Origin: Streptomyces sp. ISL-1
GTDB taxonomy: Bacteria; Actinomycetota; Actinomycetes; Streptomycetales; Streptomycetaceae
Assembly (NCBI RefSeq): GCF_018614585.1
Contig: NZ_JAGGOI010000017.1
Span: 62,001 to 126,000 of the forward strand
DNA: 64,000 nt
Reading direction: 5' to 3'
Every line of letters begins with the position of its first letter. Within the stretch, counting starts at the first letter, position 1. The position numbers were made by a program, and so were the translations under genes. The notes beneath the pieces are model-generated. The model searched no databases and was not told where the DNA came from. It was given only the letters and a program-made list of their open reading frames with translations. Positions 26,220 to 35,133 of this stretch are shown here, one piece after another.

Positions 26220-27730
26220 GCCATCCCCCTCGTCGTGTCCCTCATCAGGTCCGTGAACCGGTCGAGCAGCCCGGCCGCCCGCGTCACATCGTCGGTGAGC
26301 GGCCGGTCGGCGACGTCCTCGTCGAGGACCGACTCGGCCAGCTCGAAGGCGCGACCCACCGGGAGTTCCGGGTCGGGGCGCAGCCCGCGCTGGCGCAACG
26401 CCCGTACCGCCGCGACGAGTTCACAGCCGATGACGAGCCGGTACGCGCCCCCCGCCCGCAGCGTCTGACGCGCCGCCAGCGAGGCGAAGCTGGCCTGTTC
26501 CTCGACGCCCCGGGACAGTACCGCGTGGCCGAGCGACGCGGGCGCGGAAAAGGCACGCAGATCGCCGAGGGCCGCGCCCGCCGCGTATTCGAGGATCATC
26601 ACGCCGGAGCTCGCGGCCTCCGCGTCCGCGAGGAAGGGCCGCAGCCGGGTGAAGGCGGGCTCGTTCAGGGCGGAGAGCCGGGAGGTGGACAGCCGCGCCG
26701 TCTGGGTGATGGCGAGCCTGAAGTGGTCGAGATCCAGGGCGAGTTGCGCCATGTAGAAGCCGCCGTGATGGTAAGCGGCCATGTCGGCGGCCCGGATCAG
26801 CGGGTTCTCGGCGGCCGCGTTGATCTCGACCGCGAGGGTCCGCTCCAGCGCGTCCGCGGCGTCCTGCGCGGGTCCGTGGATCTGCGGCAGGCAGCGGAAT
26901 CCGTACGGGTCCTGGATCCGGCCCAGCGGCGGGGTCGGCCGCTCGGGCGCACCGAGCAGTTGGCGCATCCTGGTCGCGACGGCGTACGTGCCGGGGTGCG
27001 GGCGGGCCGCGTGCACGGGTTCGGCGTAGGCCTCGTAGGAGCCGTCGACCGCGAGCAGCGAGAGGGCGGCGACCAGCTCGGTGGCCTCGACGAGCGCGCG
27101 CAGCTCGTCGAGGGCGAGCGCGGCCTGGCCGAGGGTGAGGGCGTTGGAGCTGATCAGGGCGAGGGCGTCATTGTTGTCGAGCGCCTGTGCCTCTGGGGGC
27201 GGGCCGCCCGCATCGACATTCCAGGGCTGTTCGCCAGCGAGCGCCAGCCCCATCTGGGCGAGGGCCGCGATGTCGCCGGTGCCGACCGAGCCGAACTCGT
27301 TCACGACCGGGTACGCGCCGCTCTCCAGCGCCTCGCAGAGCGCGGTGACGACGCCGGGCCGCAGTCCGGCGCCACCCGCGAGCAGCTGATTCGCCCGTAC
27401 CGCCAGCATGGCTCGGACCTCGCGGGCGGGCAGCGGCTCGCCGATCGCGCCGGCGTGCGAGCGCAGCAGCCGCAGGCCGTGGTCGGCGGCGGCCCCGGTG
27501 GGCACGTTCTCGTTCCGGTTGGCGCCCACGCCGGTGGAGCGCCCGTAGACGCGGCCGGAGGCGGCGAGCTCCCGCGCGGCGTCCCAGGCGGCCTCGACAC
27601 GCTTGATCGCTTCTGAGCCGGGTACGGGTCGAGCCGCGCCATCGGCCAGCCGGACGATGTCCGCGACCGGGAGGCTCTGTCCGTCGAGGACCACGACGCC
27701 GATGGGCGAGTCCAACATGTGGGACGACAT
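26216..27730 (-). CDS. Histidine/aromatic ammonia-lyase homologue lacking the MIO tripeptide
   Basis: 504 aa from ATG 27730 (GTG 27733 adjacent; AAAGGAGG just upstream). Family features: VYGRSTGVGANRNENVP with the catalytic Tyr near residue 62, LLRSHAGAIGEPLPAREVRA, and QDPYGFRCLPQIHGPAQDA with Tyr and Arg of the active site. However, the segment that should read GSVGASGDL is GSVGTGDI. One residue is missing and Gly150-Thr151-Gly152 replaces Ala-Ser-Gly, so the usual methylidene-imidazolone cofactor cannot form in the normal way. The NG(T/A)Q segment is also changed (LALISSNALTL). Coupled to RpiR. Likely not the housekeeping HutH; the reaction is unknown. Confidence 0.85.
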   Translation of the reverse strand: MSSHMLDSPIGVVVLDGQSLPVADIVRLADGAARPVPGSEAIKRVEAAWDAARELAASGRVYGRSTGVGANRNENVPTGAAADHGLRLLRSHAGAIGEPLPAREVRAMLAVRANQLLAGGAGLRPGVVTALCEALESGAYPVVNEFGSVGTGDIAALAQMGLALAGEQPWNVDAGGPPPEAQALDNNDALALISSNALTLGQAALALDELRALVEATELVAALSLLAVDGSYEAYAEPVHAARPHPGTYAVATRMRQLLGAPERPTPPLGRIQDPYGFRCLPQIHGPAQDAADALERTLAVEINAAAENPLIRAADMAAYHHGGFYMAQLALDLDHFRLAITQTARLSTSRLSALNEPAFTRLRPFLADAEAASSGVMILEYAAGAALGDLRAFSAPASLGHAVLSRGVEEQASFASLAARQTLRAGGAYRLVIGCELVAAVRALRQRGLRPDPELPVGRAFELAESVLDEDVADRPLTDDVTRAAGLLDRFTDLMRDTTRGMA

Positions 27731-27872
27731 CACGCGTAGACCCCTCCTTTTCGGACGGCTTGTCCTGCCTGCCGAGCATCGAGCATCTCTAACCAGTGAT
27801 TTACCCCGGGGCATTGACAACTTATTCAGACGCCGAGAACTCTGCATGACGATATGCAGGCGGGGCAAGGGG

Positions 27873-28076
27873 ATCCCCGGTCAGCATGTCGTCCCGCTGA
27901 TCGCGGACCGCAAGGCCGACTCGACGGTGCGCAAGGCGCTGGCCCGGCTCGGCGCCGCGCTGACCACGGAGCAGCTGACCGAGCTCAACCGGCAGGTCGA
28001 CAAGGACAAGAAGGACCCGGAGGACGTCGCGAACTCCTGGGCGAAGCAGCACGGCCTCGCCAAGAAGGGAAGCTGA
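27873..28076 (+). pseudogene. C-terminal remnant of an osmoprotectant ABC-transporter binding protein
   Basis: Residues VVPLIADRKADSTVRKALAR, LTTEQLTELNRQVDKDKKDP and DVANSWAKQHGLAKKGS match the end of glycine-betaine/choline-binding proteins (OpuAC family): the final helices after the second lobe. The frame upstream (from about 27603) is the antisense of the lyase gene and has no signal peptide or first lobe. Only about 70 of some 300 residues remain and no permease or ATPase is adjacent, so this is a deletion remnant. Confidence 0.6.
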
Positions 28077-28185
28077 CCGACGGCACGGCCCGGGCCGTAC
28101 GAACCTCACCCCCGGCTCCCCCAGGGGGAAACAGTGGGGCTAGCCCCACTGACGCGGCGGGCACCCGGCCGTAGCGTGAACCGTT

Positions 28186-28602
28186 ATGGAAGCCCGCGAC
28201 CCTGAGCTCAAGAAGGAACTCGACGCCACCCTGCACGCCCGCCGTGAGCTGGGGGAAGACTACGAGTCCGCGCTCATCGAATCATTCCTGGAGAAGGTCG
28301 AACAGCGCCTCGACGGCACGGTGGACCGCCGTGTCCGGCGCCAGCTCGCCGAACAGCAGATGACGGTCGCCCGGGATGCCCGCCCGTCGCATTCCGCGGA
28401 GGCCAACTTCGGGGAGCGCTTCGGCTTCGGGATCATCTCGATGATCCTCGCCGTTCCGCTGTCGGCGATCGCCGTGGTCAACGCCGACCTGCCGGGCCTG
28501 GTCGTCGCCTGGTTCGGCATCGTCGGCGTCAACGCGGTGCACGCGGCGCGGGGCTGGCCGTGGCAGCGCCACAGGAGCGAGAAGTCCGACTGGGAGGAGT
28601 AG
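28186..28602 (+). CDS. Conserved actinobacterial membrane protein, function unknown
   Basis: 138 aa from ATG 28186. Acidic helical N-terminus (LKKELDATLHARRELGEDYE and SFLEKVEQRLDGTVDRRVRR), then two hydrophobic segments: FGFGIISMILAVPLSAIAVV and LPGLVVAWFGIVGVNAVHAA. A basic/acidic tail follows. This layout is common in Streptomyces as an uncharacterised integral membrane protein. Followed by a 470-bp non-coding region with short repeats. Confidence 0.7.
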   Translation: MEARDPELKKELDATLHARRELGEDYESALIESFLEKVEQRLDGTVDRRVRRQLAEQQMTVARDARPSHSAEANFGERFGFGIISMILAVPLSAIAVVNADLPGLVVAWFGIVGVNAVHAARGWPWQRHRSEKSDWEE

Positions 28603-29075
28603 GCACCTTCGCGAGTGAGTCGAAGGGGCGCGTCTCGAGTCAGCCGAAGGGGCGCGTCCAAGGCGCCCCGAAGGGGAACCTGGCGCCGGAAAAAGCTGTG
28701 CGCGGGGACCGCCGGCACCCCCGGCGAACCGGGGGGCGGGACGACGGCGGTCCCCGCGTGGGACACGGTCCCGGGTCAGGCCGGTCTCCGCGTCCAGGGC
28801 GTCTTGGGAGGTCCGGGAGCCGCTCCGGAGTTTCCTAGACGCCGCATTGGGTGCCGGCCGGGATCCCTGCCCGGGCCCCCTGCCGACATCCACCAATGTG
28901 CCGCACTCGTGTTAAGCGGGTGCTGCGCGAACGTGTCGCGCCCGTACCGTTTTCGCGACCGGGGCACTACGGGGGCCGGAGCGGCCCGGAAGCCACAGTG
29001 CGGATTGGCCCCGCCGCCGAGGGCGACCGGGAGTGGCCCGGTCGCCCTCGGCGCGAATTCCCGTCCCCCGGACGG
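28603..29075. other. 473-bp non-coding stretch with short repeats and a terminator
   Basis: The first part carries two copies of a unit with CGAAGGGGCGCGTC (28620-28650) and a third partial copy. The middle is GC-rich without protein-like frames. A promoter-like area and the strong hairpin at 29016-29052 lie at the end. No gene supported on either strand. Confidence 0.5.
29016..29052 (-). terminator. Strong terminator downstream of cystathionine beta-synthase
   Basis: Perfect 16-bp arms GCCGAGGGCGACCGGG and CCCGGTCGCCCTCGGC around a 5-nt loop, 24 bp past the cbs stop on the minus strand. Confidence 0.85.
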
Positions 29076-30464
29076 CTACTTGCCGCCGCCGGCGAGGAAC
29101 GCCAGCAGGTCCTGACGGCTCACCACACCCATCGGCTTGCCCTCCACCAGCACGATCGCCGCGTCCGCCACGCCGAGCACCGACATCAGGTCGGCCACCG
29201 GCTCGCCCGAGCCGACCTGCGGCAGCGGCGCGGACATGTGCTTCTCGAGCGGGTCGTTCAGCGCGGCACGCTGGTTGAACAGGGCGTCCAGCAGCTCGCG
29301 TTCGACGACCGAGCCGATCACCTCGGCGGCCATCACGTCCGGGTGACCGGCGCCCGGCTTGACGATCGGCATCTGGGAGACGCCGTACTCCCGCAGCACC
29401 TCGATGGCCTCGCCGACGGTCTCCTCCGGGTGCATGTGCACCAGGCTCGGGATCCGGCCGCCCTCCTTGTGGCGCAGCACGTCGCCGACGCTCGCGGACG
29501 GGCCTTCGCCCTCCAGGAAGCCGTAGTCGGCCATCCACTCGTCGTTGAAGATCTTGGAGAGGTAGCCACGGCCGCTGTCCGGGAGCAGCACGACCACCAC
29601 GTCGTCGGGGCCCAGGCCCTCGGCGACGCGCAGCGCCGCGACGACCGCCATGCCGCAGGAGCCGCCGACGAGCAGGCCCTCCTCCTTGGCGAGACGGCGC
29701 GTCATCTGGAAGGAGTCCTTGTCGGACACGGCGACGATCTCGTCGGTCACCGTCGCGTCGTACGCGGACGGCCAGAAGTCTTCACCGACGCCCTCGACCA
29801 GGTACGGCCGGCCGGAGCCGCCGGAGTACACCGAGCCCTCCGGGTCGGCGCCGATGACCTTGACCTCGCCGTCGCTGGCCTCCTTGAGGTAGCGCCCGGT
29901 GCCGGAGATCGTGCCGCCGGTGCCGACGCCCGCGACGAAGTGGGTGATCCGCCCGTCCGTCTGCTCCCACAGCTCGGGACCGGTGCTCTCGTAGTGCGAG
30001 CGCGGGTTGTTCGGGTTGGAGTACTGGTCGGGCTTCCAGGCGCCGGGCGTCTCCCGCACCAGCCGGTCGGAGACGTTGTAGTACGAGTCGGGGTGCTCGG
30101 GGTCGACGGCCGTGGGGCAGACGACGACCTCGGCGCCGTACGCACGCAGCACATTGATCTTGTCCGTGGACACCTTGTCCGGGCAGACGAAGATGCACTT
30201 GTAGCCCTTCTGCTGGGCCACGATGGCAAGACCGACGCCGGTGTTCCCGCTGGTCGGCTCGACGATCGTGCCGCCGGGCTGCAGCGCTCCGCTCTCCTCC
30301 GCCGCTTCGATCATCCGCAGGGCGATGCGGTCCTTCACCGACCCGCCGGGATTGAAGTATTCGACCTTGGCCAGGACCGTCGCCTGGATGCCTGCGGTGA
30401 CGCTATTCAGCTTCAGCAGCGGGGTGTTGCCGACGAGACTGATCATCGAGTGGTGGATACGCAC
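29076..30464 (-). CDS. cbs: Cystathionine beta-synthase (PLP plus tandem CBS domains)
   Basis: 462 aa from GTG 30464 with GGAGA about 8 nt upstream. Residues 1-330 are the fold-type II PLP domain: SLVGNTPLLKLNSVT, NPGGSVKDRIALRMIEAAEE (Lys for PLP), EPTSGNTGVGLAIVA and GVGTGGTISGTGRYLKEA (phosphate loop). The C-terminal 120 residues form two CBS motifs ending GVVSRQDLLAFLAGGG. It condenses serine and homocysteine to cystathionine in reverse transsulfuration. Similar sequences include cysteine synthases, but the length and the CBS pair fit this assignment. No heme-binding N-terminus. Confidence 0.9.
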   Translation of the reverse strand: MRIHHSMISLVGNTPLLKLNSVTAGIQATVLAKVEYFNPGGSVKDRIALRMIEAAEESGALQPGGTIVEPTSGNTGVGLAIVAQQKGYKCIFVCPDKVSTDKINVLRAYGAEVVVCPTAVDPEHPDSYYNVSDRLVRETPGAWKPDQYSNPNNPRSHYESTGPELWEQTDGRITHFVAGVGTGGTISGTGRYLKEASDGEVKVIGADPEGSVYSGGSGRPYLVEGVGEDFWPSAYDATVTDEIVAVSDKDSFQMTRRLAKEEGLLVGGSCGMAVVAALRVAEGLGPDDVVVVLLPDSGRGYLSKIFNDEWMADYGFLEGEGPSASVGDVLRHKEGGRIPSLVHMHPEETVGEAIEVLREYGVSQMPIVKPGAGHPDVMAAEVIGSVVERELLDALFNQRAALNDPLEKHMSAPLPQVGSGEPVADLMSVLGVADAAIVLVEGKPMGVVSRQDLLAFLAGGGK

Positions 30465-30601
30465 AATGTTCTCCGGGGTCTCCGTAGTGATGCCGCCAGC
30501 GTAAGCGGAGCAGCGTGTGATTGGGCGACGGTCGCCACGGGGCAGTTAGCTGATGACGACGTAGCGCTGCTACGCAGAGCTACGAGGAGGTGACTCGGAC
30601 T

Positions 30602-31609
30602 GTGTCGAGGGCGAGGGTGGCACGACGCATCGCCGCGGGCGCGGCCTATGGCGGCGGCGGCATCGGGCTGCTCGGGGCGGCGGCCGTGGGACTGGTGCTG
30701 GCGGAGGTCCAGCTGGCGAAACGCTCGGTGGGCGGCGGCACGGCCCCGCTCCCGCCGCGCGGTGACGGCCTGTACGGGCTGGCCTTCGGGCACAGCGATC
30801 CACTGCTCCTCGCCGTGCTCGGGGACTCCACGGCGGCCGGACAGGGCGTCCGCAGGGCGGGCCAGACGCCGGGGGCGCTGCTCGCGTCCGGTCTGGCGGC
30901 GGTCGCCGAGCGGCCTGTGGAGGTGTGCAATGTCGCGCTGCCCGGCGCGCAGTCGACCGATCTGGAGCGCCAGGTCACCGGGCTGCTCGCGACCCGGACC
31001 CCGGACGTCTGCGTGATCATGATCGGGGCGAACGACGTCACGAACCGGATGCCGCCCACGCACTCGGTGCGGCTGCTCTCCGCAGCGGTGCGCAGGCTGC
31101 GTACGGCGGGCGCGGAGGTGGTGGTGGGCACCTGCCCCGATCTGGGCACCATCGAGCCGGTGTACCAGCCGCTGCGCTGGCTGGCCCGCCGGGTCTCGCG
31201 GCAGCTGGCGGCGGCGCAGACGATCGTGGTGGTGGAGCAGGGCGGCCGTACGGTTTCGCTGGGCGATCTGCTGGGCCCGGAGTTCGAGGCGAACCCGCGG
31301 GAGATGTTCGGCGCGGACAACTACCACCCGTCGGCGGAGGGCTACGCGACGGCGGCGATGGCGATGCTGCCGACCCTGTGCGCGGTGCTGGGCCTGTGGC
31401 CGGAGACCGACCACCTGGACGCGAGCCGCGACGAGGACATGCTCCCGGTGGCGCGCGCAGCGGCCACGGCGGCGGCGGAGGCGGGCACGGAGGTCACGGG
31501 CGCCAGGGCCCCGTGGGCGCTCCTGAAGCACCGCCGTCGCCGCCGGCTCCCGGAACCGCCCCCTACGACGGAACCGGCACCGCCGCCGTCGGAAGTACGG
31601 CGGGCCTAG
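30602..31609 (+). CDS. SGNH/GDSL hydrolase with N-terminal membrane anchor
   Basis: 335 aa from GTG 30602; AGGAGG at 30585-30590 rules out the GTG at 30590, which overlaps it. Membrane helix at about residues 9-35 (AAYGGGGIGLLGAAAVGLVL). Catalytic blocks: block I LAVLGDSTAAGQGV (Ser), block III MIGANDVTNR (Asn) and block V DNYHPSAEG (Asp and His). Pro-rich tail. An extracytoplasmic esterase or lipase-like enzyme anchored to the membrane. Divergent from cbs across 137 bp. Confidence 0.85.
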   Translation: MSRARVARRIAAGAAYGGGGIGLLGAAAVGLVLAEVQLAKRSVGGGTAPLPPRGDGLYGLAFGHSDPLLLAVLGDSTAAGQGVRRAGQTPGALLASGLAAVAERPVEVCNVALPGAQSTDLERQVTGLLATRTPDVCVIMIGANDVTNRMPPTHSVRLLSAAVRRLRTAGAEVVVGTCPDLGTIEPVYQPLRWLARRVSRQLAAAQTIVVVEQGGRTVSLGDLLGPEFEANPREMFGADNYHPSAEGYATAAMAMLPTLCAVLGLWPETDHLDASRDEDMLPVARAAATAAAEAGTEVTGARAPWALLKHRRRRRLPEPPPTTEPAPPPSEVRRA

Positions 31610-31732
31610 CAAGGGCGGCGAGGGCGGCGCGGGCAGCGCTCGCAGTGCGGCCGGCGCCGCCGGTGCGGCCGGTGCGGACTGCGCGGCGAAGCAGCCGCTC
31701 GGTCCGCGCGGCGCGGGCGCATACTGGAAGGG

Positions 31733-31748
31733 CTGAGCGGTCGCTTAG
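31733..31748. promoter_or_regulatory. Inverted repeat of the TetR-operator type upstream of the thiolase gene
   Basis: CTGAGCGGTCGCTTAG is a 16-bp imperfect palindrome (AGCG-N2-CGCT core) like operators of TetR-type fatty-acid regulators in actinobacteria. It lies about 104 bp before the thiolase start. A possible -10 element CATACT lies a few bases upstream, so a bound repressor would block initiation. Confidence 0.5.
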
Positions 31749-31851
31749 AAAAGAGGTCCGCATCACACGACCCGGCCCGTGACCGCAGCCATACGGACGG
31801 GTAACTTCCCAAACAGTCCTGCCCCACCGCCTCGCCCCTCATGGAGCTGTG

Positions 31852-33072
31852 ATGCCCGAAGCCGTGATCGTCTCTGCCGCCCGCTCCCCCATCGGCCGGG
31901 CCTTCAAGGGCTCCCTCAAGGAGCTGCGCGCCGACGACCTGACCGCCACGATCATCCAGGCCGCGCTCGCCAAGGTCCCCGAGCTCGACCCCAGGGACAT
32001 AGACGACCTGATGCTCGGCTGCGGGCTGCCCGGCGGCGAGCAGGGGCACAACCTCGGCCGCATCGTCGCCGTGCAGATGGGGATGGACCACCTCCCGGGC
32101 TGCACCATCACCCGTTACTGCTCCTCGTCCCTCCAGACCTCCCGCATGGCGCTGCACGCCATCAAGGCCGGCGAGGGCGACGTCTTCATCTCCGCCGGAG
32201 TCGAGACCGTCTCGCGCAGCATCAAGGGCAACTCCGACACCCTGCCCGACACCCACAACCCGCTCTTCGCCGAGGCCGAGGCGCGTACCGCCGCCCGCGC
32301 CGAGCAGGAGGGTGCGGACTGGCACGACCCGCGCGAGGACGGCCTGATCCCCGACGCGTACATCACGATGGGCCAGACCGCCGAGAACCTCGCCCGCCTC
32401 AAGGGCGTGACCCGCCAGGACATGGACGAGTTCGGCGTACGGTCGCAGAACCTCGCCGAGGAAGCCATCAAGAACGGCTTCTGGGAGCGCGAGATCACCC
32501 CGGTCACGACCCCCGACGGCACTGTCGTCTCCAAGGACGACGGTCCGCGGGCCGGCGTCACCCTCGAAGGGGTCCAGGGCCTCAAGCCCGTCTTCCGCCC
32601 CGACGGCCTGGTCACCGCCGGCAACTGCTGCCCGCTCAACGACGGCGCCGCCGCCCTCGTGATCATGTCCGACACCAAGGCCCGCGAGCTCGGCCTGACC
32701 CCGCTGGCCCGCATCGTCTCCACCGGTGTCTCCGGACTCTCCCCCGAGATCATGGGCTACGGCCCCGTCGAGGCCTCCAAGCAGGCGCTTCAGCGTGCCG
32801 GCCTGTCCATCGGCGACATCGACCTGGTCGAGATCAACGAGGCCTTCGCCGCACAGGTCATCCCGTCCTACCGCGACCTGGGCGTCGACCTGGACAAGCT
32901 GAACGTCAACGGCGGCGCCATCGCCGTCGGCCACCCCTTCGGCATGACGGGCGCCAGGATCACCGGAACGCTGATCAACAGCCTCCAGTTCCACGACAAG
33001 CAGTTCGCCCTGGAGACGATGTGCGTGGGCGGTGGCCAGGGCATGGCCATGGTCATCGAGCGGCTGAGCTGA
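31852..33072 (+). CDS. Acetyl-CoA C-acyltransferase (thiolase)
   Basis: 406 aa from ATG 31852 with GGAG 5 nt upstream. Thiolase superfamily: nucleophile Cys in [65 protein letters not shown] and the C-terminal [11 protein letters not shown] and [14 protein letters not shown] with the base Cys. Full length for a degradative or biosynthetic thiolase. Cleaves 3-ketoacyl-CoA or condenses acetyl-CoA; probably fatty-acid beta-oxidation. The stop codon is the first of three copies in the downstream tandem repeat. Confidence 0.92.
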   Translation: MPEAVIVSAARSPIGRAFKGSLKELRADDLTATIIQAALAKVPELDPRDIDDLMLGCGLPGGEQGHNLGRIVAVQMGMDHLPGCTITRYCSSSLQTSRMALHAIKAGEGDVFISAGVETVSRSIKGNSDTLPDTHNPLFAEAEARTAARAEQEGADWHDPREDGLIPDAYITMGQTAENLARLKGVTRQDMDEFGVRSQNLAEEAIKNGFWEREITPVTTPDGTVVSKDDGPRAGVTLEGVQGLKPVFRPDGLVTAGNCCPLNDGAAALVIMSDTKARELGLTPLARIVSTGVSGLSPEIMGYGPVEASKQALQRAGLSIGDIDLVEINEAFAAQVIPSYRDLGVDLDKLNVNGGAIAVGHPFGMTGARITGTLINSLQFHDKQFALETMCVGGGQGMAMVIERLS

Positions 33073-33361
33073 GCGGCAGCGGAGGGTATGGGTCGCCTGA
33101 GGTACGAAGGCGGCACTTGCCCGAAGCAGAGGCGAAGCGGAACGCGACCAAGAGAGCGAGCGGCTGAGCTGAGCGGCAGCGGAGGGTATGGGTCGCCTGA
33201 GGTACGAAGGCGGCACTTGCCCGAAGCGGAGGCCGAAGCGGAACGCGACCAAGAGAGCGAGCGGCTGAGCTGAGCGGCAGCGGAGGGTATGGGTCGCCTG
33301 AGGTACGAAGGCGGCACTTGCCCGAAGCGGAGGCAAAGCGGAACGCGACCAAGGGATCGAA
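33058..33361. repeat. Three tandem copies of a 100-101 bp unit spanning the thiolase stop codon
   Basis: Copies begin at 33061, 33161 and 33262, each with CGGCTGAGCTGAGCGGCAGC, then GGTATGGGTCGCCTGAGGTA, GGCGGCACTTGCCCGAAGC and GAACGCGACCAAG. They differ at a few positions and by 1-bp indels. The first unit contains the last codons and stop of the thiolase gene, so the array arose by duplication of the 3' end plus flanking DNA. Confidence 0.95.
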
Positions 33362-33413
33362 CGCCTCAGCTAGACCCTTTCGGGCCCGCGCGGAACTCGA
33401 GTCGTGACCGAAT

Positions 33414-33446
33414 CTCCCCCAGGATGTGACCTATCTCCTGGGGGAG
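33414..33446 (+). terminator. Terminator after the thiolase repeat array
   Basis: Perfect 11-bp arms CTCCCCCAGGA and TCCTGGGGGAG around an 11-nt loop, followed by TGCTCTTTTCC, giving a U-rich tail rare in this window. Confidence 0.8.
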
Positions 33447-33597
33447 TGCTCTTTTCCCAGGTCAGCGCTACATTCACGCCAAACGCAGGACACAAAGTCC
33501 TGTCCATTTCGTGACGTAATGCACTGACAGGGGGCGCGGACTCACCGCAAGCTGATGTAGGAAGTCGGGGGGATCGAGTGAAACCGGGAGTAAGTCA

Positions 33598-34425
33598 GTG
33601 AGCGCCATGTCTCTTGCCCTGCTGCTGACCACGGCCGCAGCCACGGCCGTGGGAGCCGCTGCCCTGCACGCCGCCCACGGGCTCCGTAAGCAGGTCACGG
33701 CCCTGCGCACCGAGCTCTTCACCGCGCACGGCACCAGCCGCATCGCCTCCGTACCGCAGGCCCGCCCGGCGCCGGATGGCGAGATACGCGCCGCTGTCGC
33801 CGAGGCGCTGGCCGAGGAGCGGGAGCGGGAACTGGCCGAGGCGCGCGCCTTCTGGGCCGCGCAGGAGACCCGCGACGCGGCGGACGCTCCCTCCCTGCTG
33901 GGCGGCCTGGGCGCCCCTGGCGACGAGCTGCCGCCCTTCTACGTCCCGCGCCAGTCCGACTTCGCGGGCCTGGAGGCGATGGACTTCGAGGCGGCCGACG
34001 CACTCGACGAGATGGCGGACCTGCCCGAGGTGACGGAGTTCGCCGAGGACTCCCCCGAGCTGGCCGCGGCCCGCCGCCGCCACCCCTCGCACCCGGACTT
34101 CGTCCCGGTACAGACCCCGGTGGTCACCGACCACGAGCGCACCGTGGCCCGCCTCGACGAGCTCGCCGAGTCGCGTACGGCCCTCTGCGACGTGCGTCCG
34201 GGACCGCTCGGCACCCTTGATGTGTACGTCTTCGCCGACGGCACGACGCTCTGTATGACCCCCGGCCACCGCGAGACCGCCGAGCAGCTGGCCGAGGCGC
34301 TGCACGCCGGCGACGCTCCGGTGCTGCTCGGCGGCTCCGGCATCGCGGGCGCGTACACCCTGACCTTCGGGTACGGCGAGGAGAGCATCTACATCCTCGC
34401 GGACCGCGTCATCGCGTCGCTGTAG
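33598..34425 (+). CDS. Conserved Streptomyces protein with N-terminal membrane helix, function unknown
   Basis: 275 aa from GTG 33598 (ATG 33607 is an alternative). One membrane helix at residues 4-25 (MSLALLLTTAAATAVGAAAL), then a charged helical region (EALAEERERELAEARAFWAA), an acidic linker, and a C-terminal globular domain with RTALCDVRPGPLGTLDVYVF, ADGTTLCMTPGHRETAEQL and YTLTFGYGEESIYILADRV. The tail is likely cytosolic. No family with known function recognised. Single-gene unit behind a terminator. Confidence 0.65.
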   Translation: MSAMSLALLLTTAAATAVGAAALHAAHGLRKQVTALRTELFTAHGTSRIASVPQARPAPDGEIRAAVAEALAEERERELAEARAFWAAQETRDAADAPSLLGGLGAPGDELPPFYVPRQSDFAGLEAMDFEAADALDEMADLPEVTEFAEDSPELAAARRRHPSHPDFVPVQTPVVTDHERTVARLDELAESRTALCDVRPGPLGTLDVYVFADGTTLCMTPGHRETAEQLAEALHAGDAPVLLGGSGIAGAYTLTFGYGEESIYILADRVIASL

Positions 34426-34449
34426 CCCCCGCGAGCCGCCCGGCCCGGG

Positions 34450-34776
34450 TTACAGCCCCGCCCGCCGCTCGGCCGCCTCAACGAGACCCACGGCCTCGTC
34501 CACCTCCCTCAGGGACCCGGACGGGGCCGTCCGCAACGCTTCAGCCAAATCGTGCCCGGCGACGTTAAGTTGATCCGCGACTGCGAACAGTCCCGCCTCC
34601 GGCATGATCCGCGGGGCCTGTCCGGGCGCCTCGAACCGCTGGGCCCGCACCGCCAATTCCCTGGCCAGTGCCAGCCCTTCGGCCGCCGCACCGCGGTTCA
34701 GCCGGCTCTGCGGGGCGGCCCGCAGACGGTCGGCGAAGCGGTCGACAGCCCTCGTCAGCTCAGTCGTATCAAGCAC
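34450..34776 (-). CDS. Small conserved hypothetical protein
   Basis: 108 aa from GTG 34776. Predicted all-helical: TELTRAVDRFADRLRAAPQS, GLALARELAVRAQRFEA, LFAVADQLNVAGHDLAEAL and REVDEAVGLVEAAERRAGL. Looks like a cytosolic helical bundle. No family recognised. Convergent with the gene at 33598 (24 bp apart) and divergent from the DUF4287 gene. Confidence 0.6.
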   Translation of the reverse strand: MLDTTELTRAVDRFADRLRAAPQSRLNRGAAAEGLALARELAVRAQRFEAPGQAPRIMPEAGLFAVADQLNVAGHDLAEALRTAPSGSLREVDEAVGLVEAAERRAGL

Positions 34777-34875
34777 TCCGCGACCCTATGCGCCACCCCG
34801 GCACTGTTGCCAATACGCGAACGCTCAGGCACGGTGGCGTGAAGGACCACACGCGCAAAGCGTCCGGAGGCGCCG

Positions 34876-35106
34876 ATGTCCCAAGTCTTCTCCGAAGAGA
34901 CCCATCGCAACCTGATCTCCCGAATCCCGCACTGCACTGGTCGTGATATCTCCGACTGGCTCCGCACCGTCGATGAAGGACCCTCCCTCTTCCGCTTCGA
35001 AGAGAAGGTCAGCTGGCTCCGGAGCGAGCACAACCTCGCGTACGGACATGCCAAAGCGATCATCCACGAGTACGACCTGAGGCGCGCTGCGCGCAAGCTG
35101 CTCTAG
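34876..35106 (+). CDS. DUF4287-type small protein
   Basis: 76 aa from ATG 34876. Contains SRIPHCTGRDISDWLRTV, FEEKVSWLRSEHNLAYGHAK and AIIHEYDLRRAARKLL, the compact helical arrangement of DUF4287 (helices around a G(R)-W and a GHA(K/N)AIVHEY motif). Function of this domain is unknown; it is often found alone or beside DUF5655. Ends 27 bp before a strong bidirectional terminator. Confidence 0.7.
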   Translation: MSQVFSEETHRNLISRIPHCTGRDISDWLRTVDEGPSLFRFEEKVSWLRSEHNLAYGHAKAIIHEYDLRRAARKLL

Positions 35107-35133
35107 GTCCGCACCGCCAGACGCCGACCAGAC

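Noticed and set aside
26216-27730. Naming the lyase hutH
   Set aside because: The essential Ala-Ser-Gly tripeptide is missing, so it is unlikely to be the histidine ammonia-lyase of the hut pathway.
28851-30593. Plus-strand 580-codon open frame
   Set aside because: Lies opposite cbs, which has full motifs; composition is that of an antisense artefact.
33058-33361. CRISPR array
   Set aside because: Units are 100 bp and contiguous with no unique spacers; no cas genes in the window.
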